Source: Adiantum capillus-veneris (taxonomy: Eukaryota > Streptophyta > Polypodiopsida > Polypodiales > Pteridaceae). From it: a stretch of DNA of 64,000 nucleotides. Each line of letters begins with the position of its first letter. The first letter of the stretch is position 1. The stretch spans positions 52,391,753-52,455,752 of the forward strand of contig CM043959.1 in assembly GCA_014529385.2 (NCBI GenBank). Reading direction: 5' to 3'. Position numbers and translations under genes: made by a program. Below are positions 57,792-58,124 of the stretch, piece by piece. The notes beneath the pieces are model-generated. The model made no database searches, had not been told where the DNA came from, and saw only the letters and a program-made list of their open reading frames with translations.

Positions 57792-57987
57792 GCATAGACA
57801 AACCTGAGGGGGCCATGATGATAAGCTGTTGCGCTAGTGGTGTGGAGGCATCATGGACCTTGAGCGAAATACTGCCACCTGTGCCAGAGACCCAACCGAG
57901 ACCATAAAACTGCTTGCAAAGATCTGCTGCGAGGCTGGTTGCTTGCGTTAGTGCATCAGATGCGAGACAAGCAGCAGTAGCTGCCAT
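5313..57987 (-). CDS. DEP1: DEP1: methylthioribulose-1-phosphate dehydratase / enolase-phosphatase (ten exons seen, 3' end outside window)
   Basis: A bifunctional cytosolic enzyme of the Yang (methionine salvage) cycle. The MtnB half dehydrates 5-methylthioribulose-1-P; the MtnC half enolises and dephosphorylates the product to acireductone. Ten exons splice in phase into 462 codons plus 2 nt. The MtnB domain (residues about 20-240) keeps the family residues Cys101 (SECAPLF), zinc ligands His119 and His121 (IHSH), Glu144 (HMEMIKG) and His194 (RNHG). The HAD domain starts at about 291 with Asp296-Ile-Glu298-Gly (nucleophile motif) and keeps the motif II serine (YSSGS, 431-434). Plant DEP1 is about 500 residues, so about 50 residues (motif III Lys and the final Asp) must lie left of the window. 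The start [15 protein letters not shown] follows a GA-rich leader. No stop or frameshift was found in the exons. Confidence 0.93.
5684..5785 (-). CDS. DEP1: DEP1 exon 9
   Basis: 102 nt, acceptor GCACAG|GGT, donor [27 protein letters not shown] and [16 protein letters not shown] match the conserved core of E1 enolase-phosphatases. Confidence 0.93.
5872..6021 (-). CDS. DEP1: DEP1 exon 8
   Basis: 150 nt, acceptor TTACAG|GCT, donor CAG|GTGAAG. It encodes [17 protein letters not shown] and the helix [16 protein letters not shown] of the enolase-phosphatase cap domain. Confidence 0.92.
6216..6371 (-). CDS. DEP1: DEP1 exon 7 (HAD nucleophile motif)
   Basis: 156 nt, acceptor TTGCAG|GCG, donor [24 protein letters not shown] is the enolase-phosphatase motif I, with Asp296 as the nucleophile. 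It continues through [19 protein letters not shown]. Confidence 0.94.
6372..6904 (-). other. DEP1: DEP1 intron 6, exon-7-proximal part
   Basis: AT-rich unique-looking sequence without recognisable coding capacity or element ends. Confidence 0.6.
6905..7065. repeat. Left arm of a foldback (MITE-like) element, plus LINE target duplication
   Basis: Blocks GGCAATCGTGAGCACTCTAG, TTCCTTGATACACTGTCATA and TGTAATGCTTTATTTA recur in inverted order at 15385-15535. The end of the arm, AAAACAGCTCAAGAGTG (about 7050-7066), recurs as AAAACAGCTCAGAGTG after the LINE tail at about 15270, giving a near-perfect target-site duplication. Confidence 0.65.
7492..9085 (+). pseudogene. LINE ORF1 (DUF4283-like plus CCHC knuckle)
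   Basis: Frames read [18 protein letters not shown] and [19 protein letters not shown], then a TGA. A knuckle [14 protein letters not shown] follows at about 8072-8113, in which the last cysteine of C-x2-C-x4-H-x4-C has become Tyr. Proline-rich sequence follows, then a globular tail (8595-9086). ORF1 of this type binds LINE RNA. Several stops (7678, 7763, 8174) show decay. Confidence 0.65.
9221..11618 (+). pseudogene. LINE ORF2 endonuclease and N-terminal RT, broken
   Basis: [20 protein letters not shown] at 9221 opens the endonuclease fold. [24 protein letters not shown] (about 9606-9645), [10 protein letters not shown]-like sequence and [12 protein letters not shown] (about 9886-9921) follow in shifting frames. 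The RT part (10300-11600) is degraded and contains a 215-bp tandem duplication. No RT catalytic motif could be read. Confidence 0.7.
10701..11115 (+). repeat. Two-copy tandem duplication, 215-bp period
   Basis: GCAGTTGAGGAGTGGCCT starts at 10701 and again at 10916. Both copies run through TTTCTTGGGGTCCCATGGCA to GTCTGAGGAGGCTTA, with scattered substitutions. Confidence 0.85.
11624..11853 (-). repeat. Copia 3' LTR (230 bp)
   Basis: On the minus strand it begins TGTTACCATATACATGTGG and ends CAATTCCAACA. It is preceded by the purine tract CACTCAGGGGGATT (polypurine tract). Confidence 0.85.
11927..13039 (-). pseudogene. Copia RT (C-part) and RNase H
   Basis: An open frame of 370 residues. It has [17 protein letters not shown], the catalytic [24 protein letters not shown], and the RNase H motifs [25 protein letters not shown] and [13 protein letters not shown], ending [12 protein letters not shown]. 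This is the standard Copia pol C-terminus. A frame slip around 12297-12410 disrupts the [12 protein letters not shown] RNase H motif. It cannot be active without the missing 5' half. Confidence 0.85.
13040..14243 (-). pseudogene. Copia integrase C-half and RT N-part, broken
   Basis: It starts next to the 36-bp LTR remnant with a block reading [14 protein letters not shown] (the integrase glutamate). [20 protein letters not shown] and GCLAYAL follow, then an acidic linker, [19 protein letters not shown] and [13 protein letters not shown]. There are frameshifts and stops. The first two integrase aspartates are deleted. Confidence 0.75.
14244..14279 (-). repeat. 36-bp remnant of the Copia 5' LTR
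   Basis: Identical over 36 bp to 11818-11853. It begins TGTTACCATATACATG on the minus strand and abuts the CTTCA duplication. Confidence 0.88.
14285..14600 (+). pseudogene. LINE RT zinc-binding (zf-RVT) domain
   Basis: [21 protein letters not shown] is followed in another frame by [18 protein letters not shown] (about 14448-14501), a C-x2-C...H-x4-C pattern typical of the ORF2 C-terminus. It continues the LINE interrupted at 11618. Confidence 0.65.
14604..14845 (+). repeat. Two-copy tandem duplication, 121-bp period, in LINE 3' region
   Basis: ATTTTGAGCTAGCC starts at 14604 and 14725. Both copies continue with GGGGTCGACCTACACTTCAG and GTGCAGTGAGAGAGAGGTGT. Confidence 0.85.
15269..15535. repeat. 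Remaining loop and right arm of the foldback element
   Basis: It continues the left arm beyond the LINE (GAGTGCTTCAGAGTGGTCTG, 15282-15302). It then shows the inverted arm, whose reverse complement reads GGAGTGCTTCAGATTGTTAT, GGTAATGCTTTATTTAG, TTCCTTGATACACTGTTATA and GGCAATGGTGAGCACTCTAG. The reconstructed element would be about 0.4 kb with arms near 190 bp. No transposase is present. Confidence 0.6.
15536..15823 (-). other. DEP1: DEP1 intron 6, exon-6-proximal part
   Basis: Unique-looking sequence. A 100-nt stretch (15641-15740) has an acceptor-like TTTAG before it and a GTGAG after it, but it does not fit the coding phase. Confidence 0.5.
15824..16066 (-). CDS. DEP1: DEP1 exon 6 (end of MtnB and interdomain linker)
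   Basis: 243 nt if the donor is GCT|GTACTG; an alternative donor AGA|GTGACT at 15814 would add three codons. The acceptor is ATGCAG|GCT. It reads [20 protein letters not shown], then a long hydrophilic, weakly conserved linker. Phase 0 at the end fits exon 7. Confidence 0.85.
16208..16297 (-). CDS. DEP1: DEP1 exon 5 (third zinc ligand)
   Basis: 90 nt, phase 0, acceptor CACAG|ATG, donor CAG|GTAAAA. It encodes [16 protein letters not shown] then [18 protein letters not shown] carries the third zinc-binding histidine. Confidence 0.92.
16298..16511 (-). other. DEP1: DEP1 intron 4, exon-5-proximal part
   Basis: AT-rich intron sequence without recognisable features, up to the first LTR. Confidence 0.6.
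16512..17650 (-). repeat. Outer Gypsy 3' LTR (about 1.14 kb)
   Basis: On the minus strand it begins TGTCACGAGACTGTGACA and ends AACAGGGTGTCA. It is about as long as 37063-38209 and collinear with it throughout. CAAGAGGGGGGTA (17651-17663) just upstream on the minus strand is the polypurine tract. Confidence 0.85.
17754..18112 (+). repeat. Inner Gypsy 5' LTR (359 bp)
   Basis: It contains the TATA-like ATTATTATAAAAGGGAGG near 17850 and ends TCGTTCGTTTCA. The tRNA-iMet type PBS TGGTATCAGAGCC follows at 18113. Confidence 0.88.
18113..18125 (+). other. Primer binding site (tRNA-iMet type)
   Basis: TGGTATCAGAGCC immediately follows the LTR. Confidence 0.8.
18488..18533 (+). repeat. (GA)n microsatellite, about 46 bp
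   Basis: Pure GA dinucleotides in the untranslated leader of the inner Gypsy element. Confidence 0.95.
19133..20891 (+). pseudogene. Inner Gypsy gag and protease, frameshifted
   Basis: [16 protein letters not shown] (19133) opens gag; a stop falls at 19412. [19 protein letters not shown] and [19 protein letters not shown] are Gypsy capsid signatures. A frameshift near 19830 leads to [14 protein letters not shown]. The knuckle [14 protein letters not shown] (about 20113-20154) has Tyr in place of the second Cys. The protease keeps the [15 protein letters not shown] end, but the catalytic DSGA motif is replaced by LNFVDA. Capsid and nucleocapsid would package the element RNA; this copy cannot. 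Confidence 0.8.
20886..20953 (+). repeat. 34-bp tandem duplication breaking pol
   Basis: TCATGACTGATTTCAAGGAT begins at 20886 and 20920. The extra copy shifts the frame between protease and RT. Confidence 0.88.
20922..21975 (+). pseudogene. Inner Gypsy reverse transcriptase
   Basis: [20 protein letters not shown] leads into [37 protein letters not shown] (catalytic Asp), [14 protein letters not shown] and FLDDILIYS (the DD pair). A TGA at 21678-21680 stops the frame in the thumb region. The sequence resumes ([17 protein letters not shown]) and reads FVVETDAS just before the Copia insertion at 21976; the RNase H continues at 31871. All RT catalytic residues are still present. Confidence 0.88.
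21976..22167 (+). repeat. Copia 5' LTR (192 bp)
   Basis: It starts TGTTGGGGTATAAAGTCC and ends GTACTCCTTCA. The PBS (GGTATCAGAGCTC, 22171-22183) follows after 3 nt. Confidence 0.92.
22168..23256 (+). other. Copia untranslated leader
   Basis: PBS at 22171-22183, then about 1.07 kb without a sustained gag-like frame before the gag ATG. Confidence 0.6.
23257..24162 (+). CDS. Copia Gag (301 aa)
   Basis: An intact frame starting [20 protein letters not shown], with the UBN2/retrotran_gag core ([45 protein letters not shown]). A complete CCHC knuckle [14 protein letters not shown] lies at about residues 231-244, behind a basic Lys/Arg/Ser segment. Gag forms the particle and binds element RNA. In this copy the frame ends at a TGA (24160-24162), and the protease lies in the next frame, probably through one indel. 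Confidence 0.9.
   Translation: MAGSQDTALYNIKKLDGTNFPLWKKQIWHVLVQKKQIKPIKLKGIKPEDMDEDEWSEMDELALSTIMLTLAESVYFNVADEMSVHEVWTKLSDLYEKHSAASQVYWLKKLVDLKMKEGTPMSNHLNEFNTIYSQLSAQGVKFDEPVRAMFLLITLPESWDTFRTALSNSAPPYGLTIASVEGSLLTEETNRKTMDKGKETALVVRERTKEKYKGGKRNQSRSKSRSAKGKSDIECYHCGKKGHMKRHCREWKAEKGKEKAEDHGEKNKSSVKIQEINVTNTVAEDDSLVSGDIYFCSSYSI
24142..24243 (+). pseudogene. Copia protease, cut off by an insertion
   Basis: The frame reads [20 protein letters not shown] and [11 protein letters not shown], with the DSGA aspartic-protease motif intact. It breaks at about 24243, where unrelated sequence begins. The pol frame picks up again as [13 protein letters not shown] at about 28614. Confidence 0.85.
24955..27772 (-). 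pseudogene. Decayed pentatricopeptide-repeat (PPR) gene debris
   Basis: Repeated 35-residue-like blocks on the minus strand: [20 protein letters not shown] then [19 protein letters not shown] (25849 downwards), [20 protein letters not shown] (about 26310), and [20 protein letters not shown] then RYAQQG (about 27720). PPR proteins bind organellar RNA. Here every unit is broken by stops and frameshifts and no continuous array, targeting peptide or DYW tail remains. The units resemble each other and may be duplicated debris. Confidence 0.8.
27845..27906 (+). repeat. (GA)n microsatellite, about 62 bp
   Basis: Pure GA dinucleotides, 5' of the dehydrogenase exon fragment. Confidence 0.95.
27968..28499 (+). 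pseudogene. Short-chain dehydrogenase (3-ketosphinganine-reductase-like) exon fragments
   Basis: The first fragment (about 27980-28250) reads [38 protein letters not shown] and [11 protein letters not shown], then a donor-like GTAAGC. A CT/CA array follows, then a second fragment (about 28365-28499) reading [20 protein letters not shown] and [17 protein letters not shown], the SS pair and Y-x3-K are SDR catalytic motifs. The YTASK context and CPGFVNTPF resemble TSC10/KDSR sphingolipid reductases. The Rossmann N-terminus and C-terminus are absent and a frameshift lies near 28140. Confidence 0.65.
28251..28310 (+). repeat. Compound (CT)n(CA)n microsatellite
   Basis: About 44 bp of CT followed by about 16 bp of CA, directly behind the donor-like GTAAG of the dehydrogenase fragment. 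Confidence 0.95.
28500..28541 (+). repeat. (CT)n microsatellite, about 42 bp
   Basis: Follows immediately after the dehydrogenase reading VNTPF. Confidence 0.95.
28609..31589 (+). pseudogene. Copia pol: integrase, reverse transcriptase, RNase H (one in-frame TAG)
   Basis: One frame except for a TAG at 30423-30425 (in IYM-stop-QPEGF, where family members have Glu or Gln). GAG-pre-integrase: [18 protein letters not shown] and CEHCLYGKQ. Integrase: [21 protein letters not shown] and [11 protein letters not shown] keep D, D and [35 protein letters not shown] and [13 protein letters not shown]. RNase [47 protein letters not shown] and [13 protein letters not shown]. It ends [13 protein letters not shown] then [11 protein letters not shown]. 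Apart from the stop this half looks functional. The polypurine tract AAGTGGGAGGT precedes the 3' LTR. Confidence 0.92.
31668..31678 (+). other. Copia polypurine tract
   Basis: AAGTGGGAGGT directly before the 3' LTR; it primes plus-strand synthesis. Confidence 0.75.
31679..31870 (+). repeat. Copia 3' LTR (192 bp)
   Basis: Same length as the 5' LTR with about 7 substitutions (for example AAAGCCTAATG for AAAGTCCAATG). It ends GTACTCCTCCA. Confidence 0.92.
31871..32220 (+). pseudogene. Inner Gypsy RNase H, second half
   Basis: [20 protein letters not shown] and [17 protein letters not shown], stop (TAG at 32010-32012), then [20 protein letters not shown] and [14 protein letters not shown]. It continues the RNase H interrupted at 21975. 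Confidence 0.88.
32281..32792 (+). repeat. Two-copy tandem duplication, 256-bp period
   Basis: ATTTTGGCAAGATATGGAAC starts at 32281 and 32537. The copies are practically identical through CAGAGAACTTTGGCTTTGGT. As 256 is not a multiple of three, the duplication frameshifts the integrase N-terminus, so it is a recent lesion. Confidence 0.92.
32618..33621 (+). pseudogene. Inner Gypsy integrase
   Basis: The H-H-C-C zinc finger ([36 protein letters not shown]) is followed by the catalytic core: [15 protein letters not shown] (first Asp), [14 protein letters not shown] (second Asp) and [13 protein letters not shown] (Glu). [19 protein letters not shown] and the GPY/F-like tail follow. A TGA at 33619-33621 ends the frame (TMRT-stop), after which [20 protein letters not shown] resumes in frame. 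Confidence 0.9.
33622..34007 (+). pseudogene. Inner Gypsy pol C-terminus and chromodomain
   Basis: [20 protein letters not shown] leads, after a frameshift near 33830, to [20 protein letters not shown] and PF. This is a chromodomain, as carried by chromoviruses, which are thought to target integration to chromatin. The stop TAA (34005-34007) overlaps the start of the polypurine tract. Confidence 0.85.
34006..34018 (+). other. Inner Gypsy polypurine tract
   Basis: AAGGGGGGAAGTA directly before the 3' LTR. Confidence 0.8.
34019..34402 (+). repeat. Inner Gypsy 3' LTR (384 bp)
   Basis: Collinear with 17754-18112 apart from small indels (for example GTAGTGTGAACCCGGCC versus GTAGTGGCC) and substitutions. 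Confidence 0.9.
34533..34825 (-). pseudogene. Outer Gypsy chromodomain
   Basis: [34 protein letters not shown] and LQLYLEAFG give the chromodomain fold pattern on the minus strand. A related decayed copy lies at 49549-49740 on the plus strand. Confidence 0.75.
35126..35530 (-). pseudogene. Outer Gypsy integrase, C-terminal half of the core
   Basis: [39 protein letters not shown] and [20 protein letters not shown] carry the integrase glutamate (DGQLEEAN). The first two aspartates are lacking because gag sequence is joined almost directly to this point. Confidence 0.82.
35561..36778 (-). pseudogene. Outer Gypsy gag
   Basis: A likely start is [19 protein letters not shown] at 36778. The capsid part reads [57 protein letters not shown] and MLTDW-like [18 protein letters not shown]. 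Stops and a repetitive Gly/Pro/Met-rich middle (36020-36470) break it. There is no zinc knuckle, protease or RT before the integrase fragment, so about 2-3 kb of pol has been deleted. Confidence 0.75.
37063..38209 (-). repeat. Outer Gypsy 5' LTR (about 1.15 kb)
   Basis: On the minus strand TGTCATGAGACTGTGAAAC to AACAGGGTGTCA. It is collinear with 16512-17650 with many substitutions and short indels, so the pair is old. Confidence 0.85.
38210..38330 (-). other. DEP1: Intron 4 spacer
   Basis: About 120 bp between the outer LTR and the first LINE fragment; nothing recognised. Confidence 0.4.
38331..39865 (-). pseudogene. LINE fragment: ORF1 C-terminus plus endonuclease
   Basis: From right to left: an ORF1 tail ([50 protein letters not shown]), then the endonuclease ([53 protein letters not shown]) ending near 38331. 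It is collinear with the sister copy at 42146-43713 but truncated 3' of the endonuclease. Confidence 0.78.
39866..41405 (-). pseudogene. LINE ORF2 reverse transcriptase, interrupted by a LINE patch
   Basis: [78 protein letters not shown] and [11 protein letters not shown] (the catalytic YADD) run from 41080 to 40330. [20 protein letters not shown] (near 39950-40010) is the usual post-RT block. The frame is broken, and a foreign 120-bp LINE patch sits upstream at 41103-41222. Confidence 0.85.
41103..41222 (-). mobile_element. 120-bp patch from another LINE family
   Basis: On the minus strand it reads [20 protein letters not shown] and [10 protein letters not shown] in shifting frames. It matches the ORF2 C-terminus at 56140-56255 ([28 protein letters not shown]) over about 115 bp, and is embedded in the RT region of an unrelated LINE. 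Confidence 0.8.
41406..42145. other. GC-rich non-coding insertion with GGAACGGG motifs
   Basis: It separates the EN and RT halves of the minus-strand LINE. It starts with a 10-T tract (41412-41421), then a GC palindrome-like block (GAGCCGGGGGGCCCGGCACG), then clustered GGAACGGGRA motifs (41530-41660). A TATA-like CTTATATACCCTA lies near 41850. The T tract would be the A-tail of a minus-strand SINE or short retroelement. Class not determined. Confidence 0.4.
42146..43006 (-). pseudogene. LINE ORF2 endonuclease
   Basis: [20 protein letters not shown] (opening motif), [17 protein letters not shown] (catalytic Glu), [53 protein letters not shown] (Asp/Asn) and [13 protein letters not shown] (SDH) are all present. 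One frameshift lies near 42620. The key residues survive. Confidence 0.85.
43126..44250 (-). pseudogene. LINE ORF1 (DUF4283 domain plus zinc knuckle)
   Basis: [40 protein letters not shown] and [18 protein letters not shown] form a DUF4283-like domain. A frameshift near 43700 leads to [19 protein letters not shown] and [11 protein letters not shown], a CCHC-type knuckle. A Ser/Lys-rich tail ends [18 protein letters not shown]-like sequence. Upstream (43970-44250) an N-terminal portion with stops is readable. ORF1 binds the LINE transcript. Confidence 0.75.
44296..44311. repeat. Short (CA)n
   Basis: About 16 bp of pure CA. Confidence 0.9.
44686..44731. repeat. (CA)n microsatellite, about 46 bp
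   Basis: A pure CA run followed by T8, directly at the 3' end of the next LINE fragment. Confidence 0.95.
44740..46060 (-). pseudogene. LINE ORF2 C-terminal (post-RT and zf-RVT) region and 3' end
   Basis: On the minus strand, [20 protein letters not shown] (about 45980-46040), then [59 protein letters not shown] (C-x2-C ... H-x3-C zinc-binding) and [19 protein letters not shown]. This is the standard RVT zinc-binding C-terminus. One frameshift lies near 45280. No RT catalytic domain lies upstream, so the fragment is 5'-truncated. Confidence 0.82.
46494..46850 (+). repeat. 48-bp minisatellite encoding a 16-residue repeat
   Basis: GTGCAGAC or GCGCAGAC starts units at 46494, 46542, 46590 and 46638 (exact 48-bp steps), with degenerate units at 46756 and 46803. 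In the frame opening at 46413 the units read [48 protein letters not shown] and [16 protein letters not shown]. Confidence 0.85.
47255..47667 (+). repeat. Putative 3' LTR (about 413 bp)
   Basis: It begins TGTTAGGCTTACACC after a polypurine tract, has a TATA-like CACCTATTTATGGGGG near 47480 and a CT-rich U5, and ends ACTCTCACA. No second copy in the window. Confidence 0.5.
47668..48031 (-). other. DEP1: DEP1 intron 4, exon-4-proximal part
   Basis: AT-rich intron sequence; nothing recognised. Confidence 0.55.
48032..48151 (-). CDS. DEP1: DEP1 exon 4 (catalytic Glu)
   Basis: 120 nt, phase 0, acceptor TCTAG|ATT, donor GCG|GTATAT. It reads [20 protein letters not shown] and [20 protein letters not shown]. 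Only 103 bp of intron separate it from exon 3, but 31.7 kb separate it from exon 5. Confidence 0.93.
48255..48350 (-). CDS. DEP1: DEP1 exon 3 (zinc ligands)
   Basis: 96 nt, phase 0 at both ends, acceptor CTTCAG|GCG, donor CGG|GTACAG. It encodes [18 protein letters not shown], with the two metal-binding histidines of the class II aldolase fold, and ends NPAAKEFR. Confidence 0.93.
48351..48980 (-). other. DEP1: DEP1 intron 2 (630 bp)
   Basis: GT-AG intron without repeats or inserted elements. Confidence 0.85.
48981..49117 (-). CDS. DEP1: DEP1 exon 2
   Basis: 137 nt, acceptor AACAG|GTGTACAG, donor AAG|GTATGT. It reads [18 protein letters not shown] through SECAPLFMK. It joins exon 1 to restore SGVQKERM, as in plant DEP1. 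The cysteine at residue 101 is the family's active-site cysteine. Confidence 0.93.
49118..49548 (-). other. DEP1: DEP1 intron 1, exon-2-proximal part
   Basis: Contains a T tract (about 49419-49432) followed by a G-rich stretch (GGGAGGAGGGAGGAGGGGGG). No coding sequence recognised. Confidence 0.6.
49549..49740 (+). pseudogene. Gypsy chromodomain relic
   Basis: [20 protein letters not shown] and LDAKWMD read from about 49558; after a frameshift, [14 protein letters not shown] follows. It is closely parallel to the outer Gypsy chromodomain ([15 protein letters not shown] ... [12 protein letters not shown]) on the opposite strand at 34.6-34.8 kb. Confidence 0.7.
49741..51658. other. DEP1: Intron 1 stretch, mostly unassigned
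   Basis: No sustained coding sequence. CTTGAGGGGGAT near 50140 followed by TGATGTGAATGTTCAGTGAC and a TATA-like TTTTTATATATAG near 50270 could be a PPT and LTR of a Copia element, but no partner was found. A (GA)n array lies at 50821-50863. Confidence 0.3.
50821..50863 (+). repeat. (GA)n microsatellite, about 42 bp
   Basis: Pure GA dinucleotides. Confidence 0.95.
51659..52237 (+). mobile_element. Gypsy pol tail, polypurine tract and start of a 3' LTR
   Basis: The frame from 51659 reads [16 protein letters not shown]; a GR-x-FxEGGM motif is the usual last segment of plant Gypsy polyproteins, overlapping the PPT CGAAGGGGGTA. TGTCAGAAGTTAGTGACG from 51732 would start the LTR. The LTR end is not resolved because LINE sequence follows. 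Confidence 0.5.
52238..53107 (+). pseudogene. LINE ORF1 with one in-frame TAA
   Basis: 290 codons from [24 protein letters not shown] at 52349-52351 interrupts it; downstream sequence stays in frame ([20 protein letters not shown]). Residues about 10-150 are strongly coiled-coil (Glu/Lys/Leu). [15 protein letters not shown] begins an RRM-like domain and [17 protein letters not shown] is a basic C-terminal domain. The layout equals L1 ORF1. Confidence 0.75.
53138..56459 (+). pseudogene. LINE ORF2: endonuclease, reverse transcriptase, zinc-binding tail
   Basis: [60 protein letters not shown] and [13 protein letters not shown] (54573-55595): [58 protein letters not shown] and [18 protein letters not shown]. 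The YADD box reads [12 protein letters not shown], so both catalytic aspartates are gone. C-terminus: [18 protein letters not shown]. Stops lie at 53330, 54195, about 54359, 54556 and 55593, and one frameshift between 53490 and 53614. The stops are otherwise in a common frame, so the ancestral ORF is easy to follow. Confidence 0.88.
57001..57089. repeat. (CT)n microsatellite, 89 bp
   Basis: Pure CT repeat fused to the (CATTT)5 tail of the LINE. Confidence 0.96.
57090..57729 (-). other. DEP1: DEP1 intron 1, exon-1-proximal part
   Basis: Unique-looking intron sequence; nothing recognised. Confidence 0.55.
57730..57789. repeat. (CT)n microsatellite, 60 bp, next to the exon 1 donor
   Basis: On the transcribed strand it is (GA)30, beginning about 14 nt after the 5' splice site of DEP1 intron 1. 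Confidence 0.96.
57804..57987 (-). CDS. DEP1: DEP1 exon 1 (start codon to residue 62, first base)
   Basis: ATG at 57987-57985. It encodes [15 protein letters not shown] through IIMAPS plus one base (phase 1). It includes [18 protein letters not shown], the conserved N-terminal MtnB signature. The donor is TCAG|GTTTGT. A 60-bp (GA)n tract starts within 15 nt of the donor. Confidence 0.92.
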
Positions 57988-58042
57988 AGCTAGCGCTCTC
58001 TCTCGCTCTCTCGCTCTCTCCCTCCGCTTTTTATTCAGCTGG

Positions 58043-58124
58043 CCAATGACCAATATTGCGATTGGAGCGACCAGAACCACGTGCTTCACACACATTATAC
58101 AACGAATCTTCATCATTTTATATC
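58043..58124 (-). promoter_or_regulatory. Putative DEP1 promoter / 5' UTR elements
   Basis: On the minus strand, TATAAAAT (58117-58124) lies about 130 nt before the ATG. It is followed by a CACGTG G-box (58078-58083) and three CCAAT motifs (58061-58065 forward, 58050-58054 and 58043-58047 reversed). If the TATA is used, the CCAAT motifs fall in the 5' UTR. If they are promoter elements, transcription must start within about 50 nt of the ATG. The leader next to the ATG is (GAGAGAGC)-rich. Confidence 0.35.
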
